Assembly (NCBI RefSeq): GCF_016405855.1
Contig: NZ_JAEFCA010000005.1
Span: forward strand, 348,697 to 412,696
Direction of reading: 5' to 3'
DNA length: 64,000 bases
Source of the DNA: Flavobacterium sp. IB48
GTDB lineage: Bacteria; Bacteroidota; Bacteroidia; Flavobacteriales; Flavobacteriaceae
Below the pieces are notes generated by a model. It was not told where the DNA came from and searched no databases. It worked only from the letters and a program-made list of their open reading frames with translations. Positions 1 to 7,549 of the stretch are shown piece after piece (position 1 is the stretch's first letter; each line of letters begins with the position of its first letter). A program made the translations under genes and the position numbers.

Positions 1-1137
1 GCGGTCGAAGATTCGGGCGTAGGAATTGCTGAAGAACATATTGATAAGATTTTCGACTTGTTTTTTGAAATTCCAATGCACAATCAAGTTCAGAAAAACT
101 ACAATAAAGGAACTGGAATTGGACTTTCGATTGTAAAAAATATTGTCGAATTGCATAAAGGAAAAATCGATGTTATGAACAAAACCACAGGTGGCGTTAT
201 TTTTAAAGTGACTTTACCGCTTGGTCGCGAACATCTTTTAGACAGCGAAATTATTTCTGATTTTAAAATCAGTGACGATATTGAACAATATTCGGCTCAA
301 TTAGAAACTTCAGAAATTATTGAAAATGAAGATATTGAAGATTTAATTGTAAACGAAGAAAAACAAACAATTTTAATTGTTGAAGATCATAAGGTTTTGA
401 GAAAGTTCATGAAAAATCTTCTCAAAAAAGACTACAACATTATTGAAGCCGAAAATGGTAAAATCGCTTTTGAAAAAGCTTTAAAATTTGTTCCGAATTT
501 GATTATCAGCGATGTCATTATGCCTGAAATGGTTGGAACTGAGCTTTGTTCAAAAATCAAAGAAAACATAAAAACGAGCCACATTCCAGTTATTCTGCTG
601 ACTTCTAGGTCTTCATTGGTTTACAAATTTGAAGGATTAGAAAGTGGCGCAGATGATTACATTAGTAAACCTTTCAACTTAATGGAGTTCAGGCTTCGCG
701 TTAAAAATCTTTTGAATACAACAGAACGTTTACGAATCAAATTTTCAAGCGAAGACAGTTTTATTCCGTCAGAAATAACGGTTTCTTCTCTGGATGAAGA
801 ATTATTGAAAAAAGCATTCAAAATTGTGGAAGAAAACATTTCAAACGAACAATTTGATATTCCGCTTTTCTGTTCAGAATTGGGTGTCAGCCGAACGATG
901 CTATTTTTAAAAATCAAAGCTTGGACCAATTGTACGCCAAATGAATTCATTCACGAAATCAGATTAAAACGTGCATCTCAATTATTAGAACAAAACAAAT
1001 TAACCGTTTCAGAAATCAGTTATAAAGTAGGTTTCAACAATCCGAAATACTTTAGCAAATGCTTTCAGAAAAAGTATGGCGAGACTCCATCTCAATACGC
1101 CGACAAATTTTACAAATCTTATACGATTAAATTGTAA
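1..1137 (+). CDS. Hybrid two-component regulator (HTCS), C-terminal part
   Basis: The frame is open from the first base, so the N-terminus lies outside the window; 378 residues are visible. It begins inside a histidine kinase ATPase domain (G1-box DSGVGI, then GTGIGLSIV at about 112-138). A receiver domain follows at about 360-720 (VEDHK acidic pocket, phospho-acceptor Asp in ISDVIMPEM, conserved Lys in SKPF). The end is an AraC-type DNA-binding domain at about 800-1120, with the usual signature near KVGFNNPKYFSKCF. This kinase, receiver and AraC order is that of HTCS regulators, which sense a periplasmic oligosaccharide and switch on the neighbouring SusC/D operon. Its position just before susC on the same strand suggests it controls PUL1. 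The sensor part cannot be seen. Confidence 0.93.
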   Translation, partial: AVEDSGVGIAEEHIDKIFDLFFEIPMHNQVQKNYNKGTGIGLSIVKNIVELHKGKIDVMNKTTGGVIFKVTLPLGREHLLDSEIISDFKISDDIEQYSAQLETSEIIENEDIEDLIVNEEKQTILIVEDHKVLRKFMKNLLKKDYNIIEAENGKIAFEKALKFVPNLIISDVIMPEMVGTELCSKIKENIKTSHIPVILLTSRSSLVYKFEGLESGADDYISKPFNLMEFRLRVKNLLNTTERLRIKFSSEDSFIPSEITVSSLDEELLKKAFKIVEENISNEQFDIPLFCSELGVSRTMLFLKIKAWTNCTPNEFIHEIRLKRASQLLEQNKLTVSEISYKVGFNNPKYFSKCFQKKYGETPSQYADKFYKSYTIKL

Positions 1138-1138
1138 A

Positions 1139-1266
1139 ATGTGAGATGTAAAATGTGAGATGTGAGATGTGAATTGTTTAAGGTAACCAATCCTTTCACT
1201 TTTCACTTTTCACTTTTCGCTTTTCACTTTTCGCTTTTCACTTTTCACAACTCACATTTCGCATCT
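1139..1266. repeat. Intergenic short-word array with inverted arms
   Basis: The left arm is tandem copies of a GTGAGAT-type word (1139-1172). The right arm is tandem TTTTCAC/TTTTCGC words ending in CTCACATTTCGCATC (1194-1266), roughly the complement of the left arm. RNA from either strand could fold into an imperfect hairpin. Similar arrays with other words occur between several genes of this window. No coding capacity is evident. Confidence 0.6.
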
Positions 1267-1297
1267 TATTTAAATAATCCGCGTTTTTAAAGGCTTC

Positions 1298-1332
1298 AAA
1301 AAGGGTATCTGTATTTTTAGATACCCTTTTTT
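1298..1332 (+). terminator. Intrinsic terminator after the HTCS gene
   Basis: A perfect 13-base stem, AAAAAGGGTATCT (1298-1310) with AGATACCCTTTTT (1319-1331), encloses an 8-base loop and ends in a T-run. It separates the regulator from the susC transcript. Confidence 0.8.
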
Positions 1333-1365
1333 GTATTTCTATTTCTTTTTTGGCTTCTACATTTG
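1331..1365 (+). promoter_or_regulatory. Candidate promoter of the PUL1 susC operon
   Basis: TACATTTG at 1358-1365 matches the Bacteroidota -7 box TAnnTTTG. A TTG lies at 1331-1333, 24 bases upstream, slightly beyond the usual 17-23 spacing. Transcription would start near 1370, giving a leader of about 120 bases before susC. Confidence 0.35.
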
Positions 1366-1369
1366 CGAT

Positions 1370-1462
1370 ATGAAAATCAAAAAAACAAGCTTCCTTTTAC
1401 TCCAAATTTTGTTTGTCATTATCATAATCGGAATGAGTTTATTGCTTTTCTACTTTATCTAA
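1370..1462 (+). CDS. Possible 30-residue membrane peptide in the susC leader
   Basis: An ATG-to-TAA frame encodes a very hydrophobic 30-residue peptide: a basic MKIKK start, then one predicted membrane segment rich in Ile, Leu and Phe. It sits between the terminator and susC. The predicted transcription start falls almost on its ATG, so it would be nearly leaderless, which argues against efficient translation. AT-rich DNA can give such frames by chance. It could be a small membrane protein, a leader peptide or noise. Confidence 0.2.
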   Translation: MKIKKTSFLLLQILFVIIIIGMSLLLFYFI

Positions 1463-1489
1463 CTTATTAACCTTAAAACCAAAAAATGA

Positions 1490-4400
1490 ATGTTTACAAA
1501 CCACAAAAACAAATCGTTTAAATGGTGTTTACTGGTATCTTTTTTACTGGTAAATATCGTGATGCACGCACAGGAACGAAAAGTAACTGGAAAAATTACT
1601 TCCAGCGAAGATTTGCTCGGGCTTCCTGGTGCCAATGTCTATATTAAAAATTCCTCTGTTGGCGCTTCTGCCGATATGGACGGAAATTATACTGTAATTG
1701 TAGGAGAGAAAAATGCTGTTTTAGTTTTTAATTTCGTCGGATTTCAAACTGTTGAAGTTCCGGTTGGAACCAAAAATGTTATCAATGTAAGTTTAAAACC
1801 AGATACAAAAGCCCTTGACGAGGTTATTGTTGTTGGTTATGGTACACGTAAAAAGAGTGATATTACAGGATCTGTATCTTCTGTAACAGCAAAAGAGTTG
1901 ACGGCTTATCCTGTTTTAAATGCAGAACAAGCTTTACAAGGCCGTGCTGCGGGTGTTTCGGTAATGTCTAATAATGGTGGCGAACCTGGAGCTCCAACAA
2001 AAATCAGAGTTCGTGGAGGAACTTCAATCAATGCAAGTGGAGACGCTTTAATTGTTGTTGATGGTTTTGCAGGTGTTTCTATGCCAGCACCTCAAGATAT
2101 TGCCTCTATCGAAGTTTTAAAAGATGCTTCGGCAACAGCAATTTATGGATCTCGAGGATCAAATGGAGTTATCATGGTAACAACCAAAAAAGGAAAAGCA
2201 GGAAAACCTGTAATTGAGTTTAGCAACTCGACTTCTATTCAATCTGTAAACAACAAATTGCATTTATTGAACGCTGATCAGTTTGCAGCTTACAGGAAAA
2301 GTTTTACTACGCATACGCAAGGTCCTGCAAATACAGATTGGCAAGATGTTATTTATCGCGAAGGAATGATTTCGAACACGCAATTATCTTTCTCAGGCGG
2401 ATCTGATAATGTGAGATATTATGTTTCGGGAACTTATTTTAACCAAAATGGAGTTGTAATTAATTCTGGAATTGATAAATATACTATTGTGGCTAATCTT
2501 GAAGCCGATTTATCTCCTAAATTTAAAGTGGGGTTAAACACGTTTACAAGCAAACAGAACAAAGAAGGAATTGTAAGCCAGACAGGTGCTGGAGGAACGG
2601 GTGCTGCGGGTGTAATTGCGTCTGCTTACCGTTTTATGCCAGATAAAGGAATTTACAATGCAGACGGAACTTACACGACTACTGCTCCAATTGGAGACGA
2701 TATCGACAATCCGTACGCAACTGCAATGGAAAATATTTTAGAAACTGTTTCTATCGTAAACCGAAGCAATTTCTTCGCTCAATATCAAATTACTAAAGAT
2801 CTTGATTTTAAAACGACTTTAGGTTTAACCGATAATAATTCGCAAACAGGAAGATTTATTCCTTCTACTTTAATTGCTGGAAAAAATATCAAGGGAGAAG
2901 CTTCTGTCAATAACACTAGATTTTCTTCTTTCTTGACAGAGAATTATCTGACTTTCAAACGTGAAATTATCGACAAAGGAATACTAACGGTTCTTGGAGG
3001 ATATTCATACCAAAAAAATAAAAACGAAAATTCGTATGCCGCTTCAAGAGGCTTTTTGACAAATACGAATTCGTATAGAAACTTAGGCGCTGGAACTGTT
3101 TTCTTAAAACCTGATTCTGGTTTATCTGAAACAGAATTGATTTCTGCTTTCGGAAGGTTGAATTTTGATTATGCAGACAAATATTTACTAACCTTTACCG
3201 CAAGACGAGATGGCTCTTCTAGCTTTAGTAAAAACTACAAGTACGGAACTTTTCCTTCTGGAGCAATTGGATGGAACATTAGTAAAGAAAACTTTCTGAA
3301 AGACAATAAAACGGTTTCAAATTTAAAATTAAGAGCAAGTTACGGAGCAACAGGAAACCCTTCAATTGGTGCTTACTCTACTCTTTCTAGATTCTCTGAA
3401 ATTTATTATGTGAGCGGCGATGTAATTACAAATGCAGTTCAGTTAACTTCTTTGGATAATCCGAACTTGAAATGGGAAACTTCATATCAGCAGGATTACG
3501 GAATTGATTTAGGTTTATTTGATAACCGAATCAGCATTACAGCAGATTATTATAAAACAATCACTAAAGATTTGTTATTCAACAGACCGCTTCCAGGAGT
3601 TTCAGGAATTGCTTCTCAGCTTCAAAACGTAGGAGAATTAGAAAATAAAGGATGGGAATTAGGAATTAATACCAGAAACTTTATTGGTGCAGATTTTACT
3701 TGGTCTACAAATTTTAATATTTCTTCGAATAAAAATAAAGTGTTGAAATTAGCAGACAACAAAGATCTTTTAATCAATTCTGCTCCAGGACACTTCTTAG
3801 CAACTGAATCTCAAATTTTAAGAGTTGGACAACCTGTTGGTTCTTTCTTCGGATTTGTTTATGATGGTGTAATTCAACAAGGAGAAGCAGTTCTGCCAGG
3901 AAACTTTGAAACTGTTGCAGGTGGTGAAAAATTTAGAGATGTAAATGGCGACGGAAAGTTAGATTCTCAGGATAAAACAATTATCGGAAATCCAAATCCA
4001 GATTTCATCTTCGGATTCAACAACGATTTTACATACAAAAATCTTGATTTAAATATCTTCTTTCAAGGCTCGCAAGGAGGTCAAATCTTAAACTATACTT
4101 TAATGGAGTTGGCTTCTGGAAACAATAATGCTACAACTGAAGTTTTAGATGCTTGGACACCAACTCATACGGATACAAATGTTCCTGCAAATGCCGCTAG
4201 AACAAAAAGAATTACTTCAAGATTTGTTTATGATGGAAGTTATATCCGTTTGAAAAACATTTCTATTGGATATAGTTTAGATGAAAAAGTAGTTTCAAAA
4301 ATGGGATTAAGCAAAGTTCGTTTTTACATCAGTGCGCAAAACATTTGGACAATTACCAATTATCCAGGAACAGATCCTGAAACAAATTACTTAAACGACT

Positions 4401-4492
4401 CTAACTCTAGAAGTAATACTTATTTAGGATTGGATTACGGAGGATATCCAAACGTAAGAACGTTTACAGCAGGATTCAATTTAAAATTTTAA
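1490..4492 (+). CDS. SusC/RagA-family TonB-dependent outer-membrane transporter
   Basis: A 1000-residue outer-membrane protein importing oligosaccharides bound by its SusD partner. It has a signal peptide (about residues 1-28, ending MHAQ), a carboxypeptidase-regulatory-like domain (about 29-110; GANVYIKNSSVGASADMDG), the SusC signature EVIVVGYGTRKKSDITG (about 112-128), a plug with VLKDASATAIYGSRGSNGV, and a long beta-barrel ending in Phe (AGFNLKF). The start at 1490 is the second of two nearby ATGs; the one at 1486 leads to a stop after a few codons. SusD follows after 12 bases. The cognate regulator is probably the HTCS directly upstream. The substrate cannot be read from the sequence; neighbouring enzymes suggest uronic-acid-bearing oligosaccharides. 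Confidence 0.95.
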   Translation: MFTNHKNKSFKWCLLVSFLLVNIVMHAQERKVTGKITSSEDLLGLPGANVYIKNSSVGASADMDGNYTVIVGEKNAVLVFNFVGFQTVEVPVGTKNVINVSLKPDTKALDEVIVVGYGTRKKSDITGSVSSVTAKELTAYPVLNAEQALQGRAAGVSVMSNNGGEPGAPTKIRVRGGTSINASGDALIVVDGFAGVSMPAPQDIASIEVLKDASATAIYGSRGSNGVIMVTTKKGKAGKPVIEFSNSTSIQSVNNKLHLLNADQFAAYRKSFTTHTQGPANTDWQDVIYREGMISNTQLSFSGGSDNVRYYVSGTYFNQNGVVINSGIDKYTIVANLEADLSPKFKVGLNTFTSKQNKEGIVSQTGAGGTGAAGVIASAYRFMPDKGIYNADGTYTTTAPIGDDIDNPYATAMENILETVSIVNRSNFFAQYQITKDLDFKTTLGLTDNNSQTGRFIPSTLIAGKNIKGEASVNNTRFSSFLTENYLTFKREIIDKGILTVLGGYSYQKNKNENSYAASRGFLTNTNSYRNLGAGTVFLKPDSGLSETELISAFGRLNFDYADKYLLTFTARRDGSSSFSKNYKYGTFPSGAIGWNISKENFLKDNKTVSNLKLRASYGATGNPSIGAYSTLSRFSEIYYVSGDVITNAVQLTSLDNPNLKWETSYQQDYGIDLGLFDNRISITADYYKTITKDLLFNRPLPGVSGIASQLQNVGELENKGWELGINTRNFIGADFTWSTNFNISSNKNKVLKLADNKDLLINSAPGHFLATESQILRVGQPVGSFFGFVYDGVIQQGEAVLPGNFETVAGGEKFRDVNGDGKLDSQDKTIIGNPNPDFIFGFNNDFTYKNLDLNIFFQGSQGGQILNYTLMELASGNNNATTEVLDAWTPTHTDTNVPANAARTKRITSRFVYDGSYIRLKNISIGYSLDEKVVSKMGLSKVRFYISAQNIWTITNYPGTDPETNYLNDSNSRSNTYLGLDYGGYPNVRTFTAGFNLKF

Positions 4493-4504
4493 TCTAATAC
4501 AACT

Positions 4505-6025
4505 ATGAAAAAATATATAGCTCTTCTTTGCTTTGGAACACTTGCTTTTTTTAGCTGTTCTGATCTAGAAGAAAAACCAGTAGGAATTATTCGTCCAGAA
4601 AACTTTTTCAATAATACAGACGATTTACAGGCTGCTGTAAATGGAGCTTTCGCTAATATTGCCCACAACAATTATTGGGGAAGAGAATTTACAATTGCCC
4701 TTATGCTTCGTGATGATATGGCCGATATTGGCGATAGAACAACTCAAGCAGCACGTATCGATGTGAATGACATGTCTATGAACGATACAAACGCCCTTGT
4801 TGCAAATTTTTGGCCACAATCTTATGTGATTATTACAGCTGCCAATCAGGCTATTGCAGGTGCTAAAAAAACACCTGGAGATCCTGCAAAAGTTAATGCT
4901 ATTGTGGCTCAGGCTTATTTTGCAAGAGCTTTTGCTTATTATCATTTGGTTCGACTTTTTGGAGATATCCCGTACGTAGATTTTGTTGTCAATGATGTAT
5001 CGCAAGTAAATTCTTTAAGTAAAACAAAAGAAGCAGATGTTTATCCAAAAATCATTGCCGATTTAGAGTTTGCAAAACAGTGGCTAGATGATAAACCAAA
5101 AGTAAAAGCCGTTCCCGGAAAAGGTACTGCTGCAGGATATTTAGCTTCTGTTTACTTGACTTTAGGAAATTTCCAAAAAGCGTATGACGAAGCGAAATAT
5201 GTAATTACAAACGAAGCTAAATTTGGTTTAGGTTTAGATGCCGATTTTCAGGATTTATTCAACGCTACAAAAACAGCTTCATTAAAAGAGCCACTTTTTA
5301 CAATTGATTTTAATAACTTAACATCAGGAAATTACGGTCAAGATTATACGGCGTTTTTTACAGGATCTTTAAAAGATGACAGTTACAGCTACGGACAAGG
5401 TTTTTCGGTTGCAGTTCCATCTTTAAAAGTGTTCAATACTTGGGATCAGAGAGATTATAGAAGAGCCGTAAGTTTTGATACGATTATCAGAAAGAAAACC
5501 GGTCCAGGCGGATCATTGCAAGTTTATCCTTCAAGTGATAACGAAAAAGCGCCTCGTCCGCATATTGCAAAGTATTTCCGTTTTCCTGGAAAAGCTGGTG
5601 CAAACGGAAGAACTTCACAACACAATTACATCACAATGCGTTTTGCTGAAGTTTTATTGACTGCTGCTGAAGCCTTAAACGAAATTAATCCAGGAACAAC
5701 AGAAGCTGATGGTTATGTAAACCGAGTTCGTGCCAGAGCAAGAAACAAAGCAGGGAAATTGGTTTCTTTTCCAGCAAATGTAACTCCAGGACTTTCTCAA
5801 ACCGATTTTAGAAAAATGGTTATTGACGAAAGAAGATTAGAATTGGCTTTTGAATATATAAGATGGTATGATATAAAAAGATTAAAAATCGGACCAGAAG
5901 TATTTGGACCAAATGGTTTAGAACCACATGCTAATTTTGATCCAAACCGAGATTATTTATGGCCATTGCCTGGAACAGAATTGGCTATTAATCCGAATTT
6001 AAAACCAAATAATCCTGGTTATTAA
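4505..6025 (+). CDS. SusD/RagB-family nutrient-binding lipoprotein
   Basis: A 506-residue surface lipoprotein that binds glycan and forms the lid of its SusC channel. It has a lipoprotein signal peptide with the lipobox ending in FFSC (Cys about residue 18), then the SusD N-terminal domain starting at DLEEKPVGIIRPENFF. Helical TPR-like segments follow (AQAYFARAFAYYHLVRLFGDIPYV), and the C-terminus is typical (VIDERRLELAFEYIRWYDIKR, then DRDYLWPLP-like PNRDYLWPLP). It begins 12 bases after susC, so the two are co-transcribed. A large hairpin-forming array follows before the enzyme genes. Confidence 0.95.
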   Translation: MKKYIALLCFGTLAFFSCSDLEEKPVGIIRPENFFNNTDDLQAAVNGAFANIAHNNYWGREFTIALMLRDDMADIGDRTTQAARIDVNDMSMNDTNALVANFWPQSYVIITAANQAIAGAKKTPGDPAKVNAIVAQAYFARAFAYYHLVRLFGDIPYVDFVVNDVSQVNSLSKTKEADVYPKIIADLEFAKQWLDDKPKVKAVPGKGTAAGYLASVYLTLGNFQKAYDEAKYVITNEAKFGLGLDADFQDLFNATKTASLKEPLFTIDFNNLTSGNYGQDYTAFFTGSLKDDSYSYGQGFSVAVPSLKVFNTWDQRDYRRAVSFDTIIRKKTGPGGSLQVYPSSDNEKAPRPHIAKYFRFPGKAGANGRTSQHNYITMRFAEVLLTAAEALNEINPGTTEADGYVNRVRARARNKAGKLVSFPANVTPGLSQTDFRKMVIDERRLELAFEYIRWYDIKRLKIGPEVFGPNGLEPHANFDPNRDYLWPLPGTELAINPNLKPNNPGY

Positions 6026-6033
6026 TAGTATGG

Positions 6034-6251
6034 AACGCGGATGAAACTGGTTTGCTATCGCAAAAACACGAATAAAACGGATTTTTTTATTGCTTAACTT
6101 ATAATTGGTTTCCCGCAGATCTTACAGATTTAGCAGATTAAATTAAAAAATCTGTGTGAAGTAAAAAATCAGCCAAATCTGCTAAATCTGCGAGAGAAAA
6201 AAATCCGTGCAAACCAATGTCTTCGCGATAGCGAATCCGTACAATCCGAGT
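6034..6251. repeat. Nested intergenic inverted-repeat array
   Basis: The inner arms are CGCAGATCTTACAGATTTAG (from 6114) and AATCTGCTAAATCTGCG (6176-6192). The outer arms share GGTTTGC and GCTATCGC words (about 6040-6066 and 6205-6235), in opposite order. The whole stretch can fold into one long imperfect hairpin between susD and the GH88 gene. It could lower expression of downstream enzymes or stabilise the susCD message. Confidence 0.6.
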
Positions 6252-6280
6252 CTAAAAATCAAGATTACAAAATATTTACT

Positions 6281-7474
6281 ATGAAGAATGTCAGTTTCAT
6301 TTCTTTAATTCTTGGGTTTGCATCGCTGGTAACAGCATGCAAATCTGGGATTAATTCTCAAACAAAAACTACTTCAGCAACGACTGAAAAACTGGAAACG
6401 CGTTATAAAATGCTATTAGATTATCCGGTCGATTCAATGTCAATGCCAAGAAGTATGAATACCAAAACGCTTGAAATTCGTAAAGTCCCGTCTAGAGATT
6501 GGACAAGTGGTTTTTTTGCTGGAAATCTCTGGCAATTGTACCGATTAACAGGCGATTCAAAATACAAAGAACAAGCTCAAAAATGGACTCCTTTCAGCAA
6601 AAAGGAAAGTGTCAATAGTAATTCGCATGATGTAGGTTTTAAAGTGTTTTGCAGTTTTGGAGAAGCGCTGAAAGTGGAAAACAAAAAAGAATACAAAGCG
6701 GTAATTGTAAAAGGCGCAGAAACTTTATGCACAAGATTTAATCCAAAAGTGGGATCGATTCGTTCGTGGGATTTCAACAAAGAAATCTGGGATTATCCTG
6801 TAATCATCGATAATATGATGAATTTAGAATTGCTTTTTGAAGCGTCTAAAATATCAGGAAATCCAAAATACCGAGATGTTGCCATTCAACATGCCAATAC
6901 AACTTTAAAAAATCAGTTTAGAGAAGATAACAGCTGTTATCACGTTATCGATTATAACCCAACAACAGGCGAAGTTAGAAAGAAAACAACGCTTCAAGGT
7001 TACAACGACGATTCGGTTTGGGCACGCGGTCAAGCTTGGGCAGTTTACGGATTTACTATGTCTTACCGCTACACAAAAGATCCTGCTTATTTAAAACAGG
7101 CCGAAGCGACTGCAAAGTTTTTTATGACGAATAAAAACCTTCCAGAAGACGGAATTCCGTATTGGGATTTTAAAGATCCAAGTATTCCTAATGCTCCCCG
7201 TGACGTTTCTGCAGCAATGGTTATGGCATCAGGGTTATACGAATTGTATACTTATACCAAAAATAAAAGTTATTTGGCTTTCGCCGATAAAGTAATGGCT
7301 TCAGTACAAACGGATAAATATATTTTGGATACTCAAATTAAAGCGCCTTTCTTATTTGATCACAGCACCGGAAACTGGCCAAAACACGACGAAATTGATG
7401 AACCAATAATTTACGCCGATTATTATTTCTTGGAAGCATTAATAAAGAGGCAAAGTCTCAAAGGTTCAAAGTAA
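6281..7474 (+). CDS. GH88 unsaturated glucuronyl hydrolase-like lipoprotein
   Basis: A 397-residue protein of the GH88 (alpha/alpha)6-barrel family. These enzymes hydrate and remove the 4,5-unsaturated uronic acid left at the non-reducing end by polysaccharide lyases. A lipoprotein signal peptide has the lipobox VTAC (Cys20). The two key family aspartates are probably Asp117 (NSHDVGF) and Asp177 (VIIDNMMN); their 60-residue spacing is close to that of characterised GH88 enzymes. DWTSGFFAGNLW (about 73-84) and DDSVWARGQAW are further family signatures. Activity on unsaturated uronides is family knowledge. No lyase gene is in the window, so it must be encoded elsewhere or lie upstream. The last codons run into a repeat array. 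Confidence 0.85.
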   Translation: MKNVSFISLILGFASLVTACKSGINSQTKTTSATTEKLETRYKMLLDYPVDSMSMPRSMNTKTLEIRKVPSRDWTSGFFAGNLWQLYRLTGDSKYKEQAQKWTPFSKKESVNSNSHDVGFKVFCSFGEALKVENKKEYKAVIVKGAETLCTRFNPKVGSIRSWDFNKEIWDYPVIIDNMMNLELLFEASKISGNPKYRDVAIQHANTTLKNQFREDNSCYHVIDYNPTTGEVRKKTTLQGYNDDSVWARGQAWAVYGFTMSYRYTKDPAYLKQAEATAKFFMTNKNLPEDGIPYWDFKDPSIPNAPRDVSAAMVMASGLYELYTYTKNKSYLAFADKVMASVQTDKYILDTQIKAPFLFDHSTGNWPKHDEIDEPIIYADYYFLEALIKRQSLKGSK

Positions 7475-7549
7475 CAAAGGTTTTGAATCTTTGAACCCTT
7501 GAGCCAGAAAAACCTTTGAACCTTTGTAACTATGAACCTTTGTAACTAT
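7449..7549. repeat. Short-word array overlapping the GH88 3' end
   Basis: Words of the type CAAAGGTTCAAAG / CTTTGAACCTTTG occur in both orientations, and AACCTTTGTAACTATG is duplicated in tandem near 7521-7550. The array includes the last eight or so codons of the GH88 gene and the start codon of the following GH2 gene. It can form imperfect hairpins. Confidence 0.6.
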
